7,729 nt of DNA from Persebacter sp051009035 (GCA_051009035.1 JBPCWY010000108.1:1-7729), one strand, 5' to 3'; numbered from the stretch's first letter, positions 1-6,829 are shown. Program-made: numbers and translations. Notes: generated by a model from the letters alone, not told the origin.

Positions 1-5
1 CGCGT

Positions 6-17
6 TATAATAAAATC
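6..17 (+). promoter_or_regulatory. -10 box of a probable leaderless promoter for the M24 gene
   Basis: A perfect TATAAT lies at 6-11 and is followed by exactly six bases (12-17) before the ATG at 18. With the usual distance from a sigma-70 -10 box to +1, transcription would begin on the A of the start codon. There is no room for, and no trace of, a Shine-Dalgarno sequence. The -35 region lies outside the window. The same geometry recurs before the gene at 1293, which strengthens the reading. Confidence 0.5.
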
Positions 18-1151
18 ATGTCCGAACCGCAATTGCATTTTACGCGCGAAGAATTTGCCGGACGCCGCGCGCGCGTTTTGGCGGCGATGGCGGCGCGGCA
101 ATTGGACGGGCTGCTTATTTTTCGGCAGGAAAGCATGTATTACCTGACCGGTTTTGACTCTTTCGGATATGTGTTTTTTCAGTGTTTGTATTTGCGCGGA
201 GACGGGCGCATGACGCTGCTAACCCGCGCGCCCGATTTGCGGCAGGCGCGGCTGACTTCGGTCATTGAAGATATTCGCATTTGGAAAGACGCGCCCGACG
301 CCCGCCCCGCCGAAGAACTGCGCGCCATCGTCCGGGAACAAGGCGGCGCGCGGTTTGGCGCGGAATGGGACGGCTACGGGCTGACCGCCAAAAACGGGCG
401 GCTGGTCGCCGAAGCGTTTTCCGATGTTGCGCTGGAAGACGCGTCCCTGCTCGTTTCCGAATTGCGCGCGGTCAAAAGCGGCGCGGAAATTAACTATGTC
501 CGCCGCGCCGCAAAACTCGCCGACAAAGCAATGGCGCAGGCGGAATCGCTCGCCGCACCGGGCGCGGACGAAGGCGAAATTTTGGCGGCGATGCAGGGCG
601 CGGTTTTTGCCGGCGGCGGCGATTATTCCGGCAACGAATTTATTATCGGCTCCGGCGAACGGGCGTTGCTGTGCCGTTCTTTTTCGGGGCGGCGGCGGTT
701 GTCCGCCCGCGACCAGCTAACGGTGGAATTCGCCGGCGTTTACCGCCGCTACCACGCGGCGTTAATGAAAACGATTCTAACCGGCGAACCGTCCGCGCGC
801 CATCTGCAAATGCGCGAAGTATGCGAAGAAGCGCGCGCCCGCGCCGCCGAAGCATTGCGCCCGGGCGCTGCGCTTGGCGAAGTGTTTGCCGGATATGCGC
901 GCGCCGCCGATTCCGCGGGCATGCAAAAACACCGTCTTAACGCAACCGGTTATTCTTTGGGCGCGCTTTTTGCGCCGAGCTGGATGGACTGGCCGATGAT
1001 TTACGAAGGTTCGCGTTTTATAGTAAAACCGGACATGGTTTTTTTTATCCACATTATTTTAATGGACAGCGATGCGGGCGCGGCAATGACGGCGGGCGAA
1101 ACATATTTAACCGGCGAAAACGGCGCAATCCCGCTATCCGGCGGCGCATAA
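18..1151 (+). CDS. M24-family creatinase-like protein, metal ligands lost (Xaa-Pro peptidase homologue)
   Basis: The 377-residue protein has the two-domain layout of aminopeptidase P, creatinase and ectoine hydrolase. The N-terminal creatinase-type domain covers about residues 7-150 and includes the FTREEF start and the YYLTGFDSFG segment at 41-50. The C-terminal pita-bread domain covers about 155-370. The five positions that bind two metals in active M24 peptidases all appear replaced: E237 in VEFAG, A248 in YHAALMKT, Y312 in GYSLG (normally GHGIG), H345 in VFFIHIIL, and G360 in AGETYL. It is therefore unlikely to be a metallo-aminopeptidase. Creatinase shows that metal-free members of this fold can hydrolyse C-N bonds, so a small amide, amidino or ureido compound is a plausible substrate. 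That substrate is inferred, not shown. The start at 18 gives the normal N-terminus, although no in-frame stop is visible in the five codons before it. The gene ends 141 nt before the hydantoinase/oxoprolinase gene on the same strand. Confidence 0.85.
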   Translation: MSEPQLHFTREEFAGRRARVLAAMAARQLDGLLIFRQESMYYLTGFDSFGYVFFQCLYLRGDGRMTLLTRAPDLRQARLTSVIEDIRIWKDAPDARPAEELRAIVREQGGARFGAEWDGYGLTAKNGRLVAEAFSDVALEDASLLVSELRAVKSGAEINYVRRAAKLADKAMAQAESLAAPGADEGEILAAMQGAVFAGGGDYSGNEFIIGSGERALLCRSFSGRRRLSARDQLTVEFAGVYRRYHAALMKTILTGEPSARHLQMREVCEEARARAAEALRPGAALGEVFAGYARAADSAGMQKHRLNATGYSLGALFAPSWMDWPMIYEGSRFIVKPDMVFFIHIILMDSDAGAAMTAGETYLTGENGAIPLSGGA

Positions 1152-1162
1152 ACGAAATACCC

Positions 1163-1235
1163 GTCATTCCTGCGAAGGCGGGAATCTTTTACGGCATATT
1201 AAAAAGCAAGAGATTCCCGCCTTCGCGGGAATGAC
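1163..1235. repeat. Inverted pair of dRS3/REP-like palindromic repeats
   Basis: Two 25-nt units face each other at 1163-1187 and 1211-1235. They match at 24 of 25 positions when one is reverse-complemented and enclose a 23-nt spacer. Each unit carries its own small palindrome, ATTCCTGC/GCGGGAAT type with a GAAG loop. The pair starts 12 nt after the M24 stop codon, so its RNA could fold into a long stem that slows or ends transcription, but no T tract follows it. The layout resembles REP doublets or Neisseria dRS3-flanked elements. Confidence 0.85.
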
Positions 1236-1256
1236 GATGCGCGTAAGAAATAGAAA

Positions 1257-1292
1257 ATAACAAATGCGCGCTTTTTCCGTTAAAATTGTTGC
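1257..1292 (+). promoter_or_regulatory. Probable leaderless promoter of the fused hydantoinase/oxoprolinase gene
   Basis: A -10-like TAAAAT (5 of 6 to consensus) lies at 1281-1286, six bases before the ATG at 1293. A weak -35-like ATAACA (4 of 6) lies at 1257-1262 with an 18-nt spacer. The expected start site is the A of the ATG. The bases before the ATG (TTGTTGC) contain no Shine-Dalgarno sequence. The promoter sits just downstream of the inverted repeat pair, so the gene seems to have its own transcription start. Confidence 0.45.
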
Positions 1293-4200
1293 ATGGAAAA
1301 ATGGCGTTTTTGGATTGACCGCGGGGGGACTTTTACCGATATTATCGGCGTTGCGCCGGACGGCAAATTGCGCATGGACAAGCGCCCTTCTTCGGACGAG
1401 GACGGCGGGCTGGCGGCGGCGCGCGATATGATGAATCTGCCGAAAGGCGCGCGCTTGCCCGCTTCGCGCGTTGCCGAAATCCGCATCGGGACGACTATCG
1501 CCACCAACGCGCTTTTGGAACGCAAAGGCGACAAAACCGCAATCGCCGTTACGCGCGGGTTTGCCGATGCGCTGCAAATCGGCGACCAAACGCGCCCGCA
1601 TTTATTTTCTTTGGATTGCCGCCGCGCGCCGCCGCTGTGGTTTGCCGCCGTAGAAATTGACGAACGCATCGGCGCGGACGGCAAAACCGTCCGCCCGCTG
1701 GACGAAGCGGCGGCAAAAAAATCTTTCCAAAAAATCGCCAAAAGCGGCGCGCGCGCGCTTGCAATTGCATTAATGCACGGCGCGTCATATCCGCGCCACG
1801 AAAAACGGCTGTTGCAAATCGCCAAAGCGGCGGGCATTCCGCGCGCCGTTGCCAGCCACCAATCGGCGCAATTAATTAAATACATTCCGCGCGCGCACAC
1901 CGCCGCCGCGGACGCTTATTTGGATTCGGGTTTAAAACAATTCGCCGCCGCCTTGCGCGCCCGTTGCGAAAACGGAATCCGTTTGCTGTTTATGCAATCC
2001 GGCGGCGCGCTCGCCGAAGCGTCTTCGTTGCGCGCCGTCAACACCGTTTTGTCCGGTCCGGCGGGCGGCGCGGTGGGCGCGCAAAAATCGGCGGCGCGCG
2101 CCGGGTTTTCGCGCGTGATTAGTTTTGACATGGGCGGGACTTCCACCGATGTGGCGCTCGCCGGCGGCGATGCCGGTATGGAAGTGCGGATGGAAAACGA
2201 AGTCGCCGGCGTTTTATTGTTTGCGCCGATGTTGGATATTCGCACGGTCGCCGCCGGGGGCGGTTCCATCGTCCGTTGCGCGGACAAACGATTGCTCGCC
2301 GGTCCGCATTCCGCCGGGGCAAATCCCGGTCCGGCGTGTTACGGCTTCGGCGGTCCGTTGACGATTACCGATTGCAATGTAATGCTGGGAAAATTACGCG
2401 CACGTTTTTTTCCGCGCATTTTCGGCAAAAGCCGCCGCGAACCTTTGGACGAAAAAATTGTGCGGCAAAAATTCGCCGCGTTGCAAAACGAAACGGGCAT
2501 GGCGGCGGCGGCGCTTGCCGAAGGATTCGTGCGCGTTGCGGTGGAAAACATGGCGGGCGCGGTGCGCCGCATCGCCGCCGCGCGCGGCGCGGATATCGGC
2601 GCGCACATTATCAACAGTTTCGGCGGCGCGGCGGGGCAGCATGTTTGTTTGGTCGCCGAAGCGGCGGGAACAAAAACGGCAATCGCGCCGCGATACGCCC
2701 CGGCGCTTTCGGCATGGGGAATCGGCTGCGCCGACATCGGCGCGCGCAAACGCCGCAGCGCGGAATGCGCGCTGTCTTCGCCAAAACTGCGCCGCATGTT
2801 TGCGCCGTTGGAAAAACTCGCCGCGTCCGGTTTGCCGACCGGAAAACTAATATTAACACGGCGCGTTTTATGCCGCTACGCCGGAATGGAATCCGCCATT
2901 CCCGTTTTGTTTCATGATTCGCCGCGGCGGATGCGGGCGGCGTTTGAACAAAAACACCGCAAGCTTTTCGGTTTTTGCGACCCCGAACGCGAAGTCATCG
3001 CCGCCGCCGCCGAAGCGGAAGCCGTCCTCCGCGCGCGCCCGCCGCCGCCGCAAGCCGCGCCCGCCGCCGGACAATCGCCCCGCCTCGCCGCCTATTCCGC
3101 GGTGTTTGGCGGACGCCGCCGCCGCGCCGTGTTTTACGACTGGAATAAACTCGCGCCGGATGCGGCGGTTCATGGTCCCGCCGTAATTGTAGATAAATGG
3201 AATACGGTTGTCGTGGAACCGGGCTGGCGCGCGGAAGTTAAAAAAGAATGTTTGTTGTTGCGGCGCATGGAAAAAACCCGCGCCGCAAAGTGGAAACAAT
3301 CCACCGCCGCCGCATTGGAAATTTTTAACCACCGCTTCGCCGCGGTGGCGGAACAAATGGGCGAAACTTTGCGCCGCACCGCGGTGTCGGTTAACATTCG
3401 CGAGCGGTTGGATTTTTCGTGCGCGCTGTTTGACCGGCGCGGCAATTTGGTCGCCAACGCGCCCCACATTCCGGTGCATCTCGGTTCCATGAGCGGCAGC
3501 GTCCGTTATGCCATTCGCGCCGCGCCGCCGGAAGCGTTGCGCCGCGGCGACATGATTTTGTTAAATTCGCCTTATTGCGGCGGGACGCACTTGCCCGATT
3601 TAACTTTGGTGAAAGCCGGACGGCTGGACGGCAAACCCGGCGCGCCCGAATATTTTACCGCGGCGCGCGGACACCACGCCGACATCGGCGGAATCTCCCC
3701 CGGCTCCATGCCCGCGGCAAGCGCGCACATTGACGAAGAAGGCGTATTAATTCCGCCGTGCATCGCCGTATCGCGCGGGCGGTTGCGCGAAGCGGAGATT
3801 TTGCAAATGCTCGGCGGGGCGAAATATCCGGCGCGCAATCCGCGGCAAAACATTGCGGATTTGCGCGCCCAAGCCGCCGCGCTGTCCGCCGGAGACGCGG
3901 AGATGCGCCGCGCCGCCGCCGACTTTGGCGCGGACGCATTATTGCAATATATGCGCCGCGTGCAAAACAACGCCGCGCGCGCCTGCCGCCGGTTGCTCGG
4001 CGAATTAAAACCGGGCAGCGCCGAAGTTGTTTTTGATTCCGGCGCGGTTATTAAAACGGCGGTTGATTTTCGCGGCAACCGCGCGGTTTTTGATTTTACC
4101 GGCACATCCCCCGCGCAGCGGTTAAATTTTAACGCGCCCAAACCGGTATTGCACGCGGCGGTGATTTATTGCCTGCGCGTTATGCTCGGCGAAGACATGC

Positions 4201-4865
4201 CGCTCAACGACGGCATTATGCGCCCGGTTAAATTAATTGCGCCGCCGGGGAGCATGATTAATCCGCGCCCGCCCGCGGCGGTGGCGGCGGGCAATGTGGA
4301 AGTGTCGCAGCATATCGCGGACGCGGTATTCGCCGCGCTCGGCGTTTGCGCGCACGCGCAGGGCACATGCAACAATTTTACGCTGGGTTGCGGCGGCATG
4401 CAATATTACGAAACAATTTGCGGCGGCGGCGGCGGCGGAAAAGATTTTTGCGGAAGCGACGCGATGCAAACACACATGACAAATTCGCGCGCGTCCGACC
4501 CGGAAATTTTAGAAACGCATTACCCGTTGCGGCTGGAACATTTTGGATTTCGCCAAAACAGCGGCGGCGCGGGAAAACACCGGGGCGGCATGGGCGCTAT
4601 CCGCCGAGTCCGTTTTTTGCAAAACGGCGAAGCGGCAATATTATCCTCGCGCCGCAAAATCGCGCCGCGCGGGGCTTGCGGCGGATTGGACGGCATGCCC
4701 GGCAAAAACGCGGTTATCCGCAAAAACGGCAAGCGCGAAACATTATCCGGCTGCGCCCAAACAAAAATGCAAGCCGGCGATGTTTTTATCATAGAAACCC
4801 CCGGCGGCGGCGGCTGGGGCAAACCGGAAAAACCGCGCGCAAAGAAAAAACCGCCCCGCCGCTAA
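1293..4865 (+). CDS. Fused HyuA-HyuB protein, 5-oxoprolinase (ATP-hydrolysing)/hydantoinase family
   Basis: The 1190-residue protein joins both halves of the hydantoinase/oxoprolinase family, as in full-length 5-oxoprolinase. The HyuA part starts with WIDRGGTFTDIIG (7-19, nucleotide-binding loop), then RIGTTIATNALLERKG (64-79), SGPAGGAVGA (254-263), the actin-like FDMGGTSTDVAL (278-289) and NSFGGAAGQH (441-450). A beta-rich domain covers about 505-655. The HyuB part runs from about 670 to 1178, with NAPHIPVHLGSMSGSV (722-737), PYCGGTHLPDL (760-770), GHHADIGGISPGS (793-805), NSGGAGKHRGGMG (1089-1101) and the terminal ETPGGGGWG (1168-1176). A basic tail follows. Members open 5-oxoproline, hydantoin or N-methylhydantoin rings with ATP. 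IDRGGTFTD and TNALLERKG point to the 5-oxoprolinase branch, while the allantoin genes nearby leave a hydantoin possible. Length is near the usual 1200-1290. A Pro/Ala-rich stretch at 582-594 is probably a flexible linker. Confidence 0.92.
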   Translation: MEKWRFWIDRGGTFTDIIGVAPDGKLRMDKRPSSDEDGGLAAARDMMNLPKGARLPASRVAEIRIGTTIATNALLERKGDKTAIAVTRGFADALQIGDQTRPHLFSLDCRRAPPLWFAAVEIDERIGADGKTVRPLDEAAAKKSFQKIAKSGARALAIALMHGASYPRHEKRLLQIAKAAGIPRAVASHQSAQLIKYIPRAHTAAADAYLDSGLKQFAAALRARCENGIRLLFMQSGGALAEASSLRAVNTVLSGPAGGAVGAQKSAARAGFSRVISFDMGGTSTDVALAGGDAGMEVRMENEVAGVLLFAPMLDIRTVAAGGGSIVRCADKRLLAGPHSAGANPGPACYGFGGPLTITDCNVMLGKLRARFFPRIFGKSRREPLDEKIVRQKFAALQNETGMAAAALAEGFVRVAVENMAGAVRRIAAARGADIGAHIINSFGGAAGQHVCLVAEAAGTKTAIAPRYAPALSAWGIGCADIGARKRRSAECALSSPKLRRMFAPLEKLAASGLPTGKLILTRRVLCRYAGMESAIPVLFHDSPRRMRAAFEQKHRKLFGFCDPEREVIAAAAEAEAVLRARPPPPQAAPAAGQSPRLAAYSAVFGGRRRRAVFYDWNKLAPDAAVHGPAVIVDKWNTVVVEPGWRAEVKKECLLLRRMEKTRAAKWKQSTAAALEIFNHRFAAVAEQMGETLRRTAVSVNIRERLDFSCALFDRRGNLVANAPHIPVHLGSMSGSVRYAIRAAPPEALRRGDMILLNSPYCGGTHLPDLTLVKAGRLDGKPGAPEYFTAARGHHADIGGISPGSMPAASAHIDEEGVLIPPCIAVSRGRLREAEILQMLGGAKYPARNPRQNIADLRAQAAALSAGDAEMRRAAADFGADALLQYMRRVQNNAARACRRLLGELKPGSAEVVFDSGAVIKTAVDFRGNRAVFDFTGTSPAQRLNFNAPKPVLHAAVIYCLRVMLGEDMPLNDGIMRPVKLIAPPGSMINPRPPAAVAAGNVEVSQHIADAVFAALGVCAHAQGTCNNFTLGCGGMQYYETICGGGGGGKDFCGSDAMQTHMTNSRASDPEILETHYPLRLEHFGFRQNSGGAGKHRGGMGAIRRVRFLQNGEAAILSSRRKIAPRGACGGLDGMPGKNAVIRKNGKRETLSGCAQTKMQAGDVFIIETPGGGGWGKPEKPRAKKKPPRR

Positions 4866-4956
4866 CGCGGTTTAATACCGCCGCGCGTATTAGTTTGCGC
4901 GGAAAAATAAATTAATTAAATACTATTTTCTTTACTTTTATTTTAATCGGAAAACC

Positions 4957-4988
4957 CATGTCATTCCTGCTTTCGCAGGAATGACATG
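4957..4988. repeat. Perfect 14-bp hairpin, dRS3/REP-like unit, possible bidirectional terminator
   Basis: The arms 4957-4970 and 4975-4988 are perfectly complementary (CATGTCATTCCTGC and its reverse complement) around a 4-nt loop, TTTC. It is the first strong stem-loop after the fused gene, 91 nt past its stop, and could act on transcripts from either direction. There is no U-rich tract directly after the stem, so the terminator role is a guess. The 18 bases at 4953-4970 recur exactly at 5181-5198, so this unit and the one at 5188 share a flank. Confidence 0.75.
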
Positions 4989-5004
4989 AGTTAATTAAAT
5001 ATTT

Positions 5005-5137
5005 TCCATTCCTGCGAAGGCAGGAATCTCTTTGCCGTTTGCGGCGTATAAATCCGCCCAACTTCCGCTATTGCTATTATATTAAACGAAAACTTATCCG
5101 CTACCGACAAAGAGATTCCTGCCTTCGCAGGAATGGA
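5005..5137. repeat. 133-bp element bounded by perfect 30-bp inverted repeats
   Basis: The arms 5005-5034 and 5108-5137 are exact reverse complements over 30 bases and enclose 73 nt of unique sequence. Each arm contains the palindrome ATTCCTGCGAAGGCAGGAAT. The outer form resembles a miniature inverted-repeat element, a REP doublet (REPIN/BIME), or a Neisseria dRS3-flanked element. No duplicated target site is obvious at the edges. The exact match between the arms suggests recent insertion or ongoing gene conversion. Confidence 0.85.
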
Positions 5138-5187
5138 GAGGTGGTGGGCGGGCGGATTTGTGGAGTTGCAAAAACCAAACAACCCAT

Positions 5188-5289
5188 GTCATTCCTGCGA
5201 AGGCGGGAATCCAAAGAGTCAACTTCGGCGAATTGGTAAAATTGTAAAGCAAAGCCGGCGTTTTGGATTCCCGCCTGCGCGGGAATGAC
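5188..5289. repeat. 102-bp element bounded by 28-bp inverted repeats
   Basis: The arms 5188-5215 and 5262-5289 match at 26 of 28 positions after reverse complementing and enclose 46 nt. They use the same core family as the units at 1163, 4957 and 5005, with GTCATTCC on the outside. The right arm starts 15 nt beyond the allA stop codon, so on the - strand its internal palindrome (about 5267-5286) is placed where a terminator hairpin would be. No T tract follows. Confidence 0.85.
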
Positions 5290-5304
5290 GGGGCGGGGTT
5301 GGTT

Positions 5305-5817
5305 TTATAATTCTATTTGGCGCGGGGTTTCTTTGAACCAAAACTCGCGCAGGTTTGCGTTTTCCGATTCTTCGGGGGGCGCGCCGCGGTCCAGCACCCA
5401 AAAATCCTGCCCTTCTTCCAATACCAACAACGGATGATGCCACGCGCCGGGATTGTAATTGACGCCTTGAAAACCGCGCGCGCGAAAACAACGCATCTCC
5501 GCCAACACCGGCGCGTCTTTGCCGGATGCTACGACAACCAGCCAATCGGCGGGACGCGCGGGCATAAACATTTGCGCGCCGAGCGGATGGCATTCCAACA
5601 TTTCCAAAATAAGCGGGCGTGGCGCGGCGCGGAATAACGACAACATCGGGCGTCCGCCTTCGCGGGTTAAATCGGCGTTTGCCAAATCGCCGAAACGGGT
5701 CGCCGTGTTTTGGTTGATGGATAAAACGCGCCGCGCCGTTTTGTCTTCCAGCACTTCGCCAAACGGGGCGAACGCCGCCGCCGTCAACGGCTCCGGGCGC
5801 AACGGCGCGCCGCTCAT
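5305..5817 (-). CDS. allA: Ureidoglycolate lyase
   Basis: The 170-residue product matches AllA (about 160 residues in E. coli), the cytosolic enzyme that splits ureidoglycolate into glyoxylate and urea. It has the family core: LECHPLGAQMFMP (74-86), DWLVVVASG (91-99), GFQGVNYNPGAWHHPL (115-130, with the paired histidines typical of this cupin-like fold) and FWVLDRG (139-145). The start at 5817 is chosen because it gives the normal N-terminus and because its ATG overlaps the allantoicase stop as ATGA. No Shine-Dalgarno sequence is visible before it, so translation probably depends on coupling to the upstream gene. It is the last gene of the operon. A longer frame opening at 6045 lies inside allantoicase and gives an Arg/Cys-rich, non-homologous extension. 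Confidence 0.93.
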   Translation of the reverse strand: MSGAPLRPEPLTAAAFAPFGEVLEDKTARRVLSINQNTATRFGDLANADLTREGGRPMLSLFRAAPRPLILEMLECHPLGAQMFMPARPADWLVVVASGKDAPVLAEMRCFRARGFQGVNYNPGAWHHPLLVLEEGQDFWVLDRGAPPEESENANLREFWFKETPRQIEL

Positions 5818-6812
5818 TCGGATAACGCGCCGAAAATTCGCAAACGCGCCACGCCGCCGTCCGGATAAATATTTAACCGAACATAATTTATTGGCGCATC
5901 GTTTGCAATTTCGTTTTGCCCGAAACGATGCAGGCGGTTTGCTTCCAGTTTTGTTTTGGGAATAATTTCGTCCCACGAATCCGCATCCAGCACGAGCGAA
6001 TCCGCGTCCGCATCGGGCGCAAGCCGCGCGCCTTGCAGCGAACAAAACTCCGGATAGTTGCCGCGAAAATGCGCCGTATCTACAACCGCGCCGCGCACAT
6101 TTCCCGCGCCGCCCAAGGCGACAATAATCCAGTCATGTCCGGGGTCGCGCCGCCGCCGCGTTTCCCAGCCGTCTCCCATGTTTTCGCTGTTGCGGATGCT
6201 GATGAGCGCATGCACATTGCCGTAATGCGCGTCGTTATACGCGACAATGCGCCCGCCGTTTTGCAGCGACGACAATTCTATAATTTCGCCGCGCGCGAAG
6301 TTGTCCCAATTCGGGCGCACTTTTCCGTATAAGCGCAAACGCGCGATGCCGCCGTCCGGATAAATCCGCAACCGCACCCAATTAACCGCGCCGGTTTGCC
6401 GCGTCTCAAACAGGTTTTGCGAATCGCCGCGCAATTCCGTTTTTTCAATCAGCGGCAGCCATGTTTCATTGCCGTCCGGCGTTTCCGCGCTGCCGCATAA
6501 TTGCGCGGCGGGCGGAAAATTGCCGGTAAAATGCCGCGCGTCCAAATCCGCGTATTCAATTTCGCCGGGCGCGCCGAGGCGGATAATCGCTTCGTCAAAA
6601 TCGCCGCCGCCCCGCCGCCGCCGCGTTTCCCAGCCGTCCATCCATTTGCCGTGTTCGTCAAAAACATCGGGGCGGAATACCGGCTCGCTGTCCTGCAACA
6701 TGCGCGCGGCGGGGGCGAAAAATTCATCGCTCGCCGAAACCGCGCGCGTACCGAGATGCGGCGAAGCGAGATTAATTAAACCTTCAAACGGGGGTTTGTT
6801 TTGGGATTGCAT
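5814..6812 (-). CDS. alc: Allantoicase
   Basis: This is a 332-residue allantoicase, which hydrolyses allantoate to ureidoglycolate and urea. The family's internal duplication is plain: MDGWETRRRR (58-67) against MGDGWETRRRR (212-222), DARHFTGNFP (91-100) against DTAHFRGNYP (245-254), and WVRLRIYPDGGIARLRLYG (145-163) against YVRLNIYPDGGVARLRIFG (310-328). These are the two jelly-roll domains known for the family. The N-terminal FEGLINLASPHLG (9-21) is also typical. The start at 6812 is supported by AAGGAG seven bases upstream; the in-frame start 39 nt earlier would run into puuE and lacks homology. The puuE stop codon overlaps this Shine-Dalgarno sequence, and the gene's own TGA overlaps the allA ATG. 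Confidence 0.95.
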   Translation of the reverse strand: MQSQNKPPFEGLINLASPHLGTRAVSASDEFFAPAARMLQDSEPVFRPDVFDEHGKWMDGWETRRRRGGGDFDEAIIRLGAPGEIEYADLDARHFTGNFPPAAQLCGSAETPDGNETWLPLIEKTELRGDSQNLFETRQTGAVNWVRLRIYPDGGIARLRLYGKVRPNWDNFARGEIIELSSLQNGGRIVAYNDAHYGNVHALISIRNSENMGDGWETRRRRDPGHDWIIVALGGAGNVRGAVVDTAHFRGNYPEFCSLQGARLAPDADADSLVLDADSWDEIIPKTKLEANRLHRFGQNEIANDAPINYVRLNIYPDGGVARLRIFGALSE

Positions 6813-6829
6813 AACGCCGCTCCTTATTG
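6813..6829 (-). promoter_or_regulatory. Shine-Dalgarno site of alc, overlapping the puuE stop codon
   Basis: Read on the - strand, TAAGGAG (6826 down to 6820) contains both the TAA stop of puuE (6826-6824) and the AAGGAG ribosome site for alc, seven bases before the ATG at 6812. This fixes the alc start. A ribosome finishing puuE would stand on the next gene's binding site, which favours re-initiation and balanced production of the two enzymes. Confidence 0.8.

Larger units (their letters stand above)
4866..5304. other. Convergent intergenic spacer rich in palindromic repeats
   Basis: This 439-nt spacer separates the 3' ends of the + strand fused gene and the - strand allA. I see no credible gene in it. 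It is clearly richer in A and T than the genes around it. It contains five dRS3/REP-like units: one hairpin at 4957-4988 and two inverted pairs at 5005-5137 and 5188-5289. Short apparent reading frames across it translate the repeats (IPAKAGI- or HSRAGGNP-like strings) and are not proteins. Confidence 0.8.

Noticed and set aside
1164..1900. Antisense open frames covering the repeat pair and the start of the fused gene
   Set aside because: They read through the palindromic repeat (VIPAKAGIS-like peptide) and the antisense of conserved HyuA motifs. No family is recognisable.
2276..4141. Several open frames of 80-210 codons on both strands within the fused HyuA-HyuB gene
   Set aside because: They are Arg/Ala/Pro-rich, low-complexity translations of GC-rich codons in other frames, while the 1190-codon frame carries conserved family motifs throughout.
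4421..4439. GGC trinucleotide run as a phase-variable tract
   Set aside because: It encodes a Gly stretch in frame inside HyuB; changes of whole triplets would not shift the frame.
4866..4882. Terminator hairpin directly after the fused gene
   Set aside because: Only a 5-bp stem (GCGGT/ACCGC) with a 5-nt loop and no T tract, so it is too weak to call.
4957..5289. CRISPR array
   Set aside because: The units alternate in orientation, are palindromic, vary in spacing and show no regular spacers.
5818..6045. N-terminal extension of allA
   Set aside because: It lies wholly inside allantoicase in another frame and encodes an Arg/Cys-rich string. AllA homology begins at the ATG at 5817.
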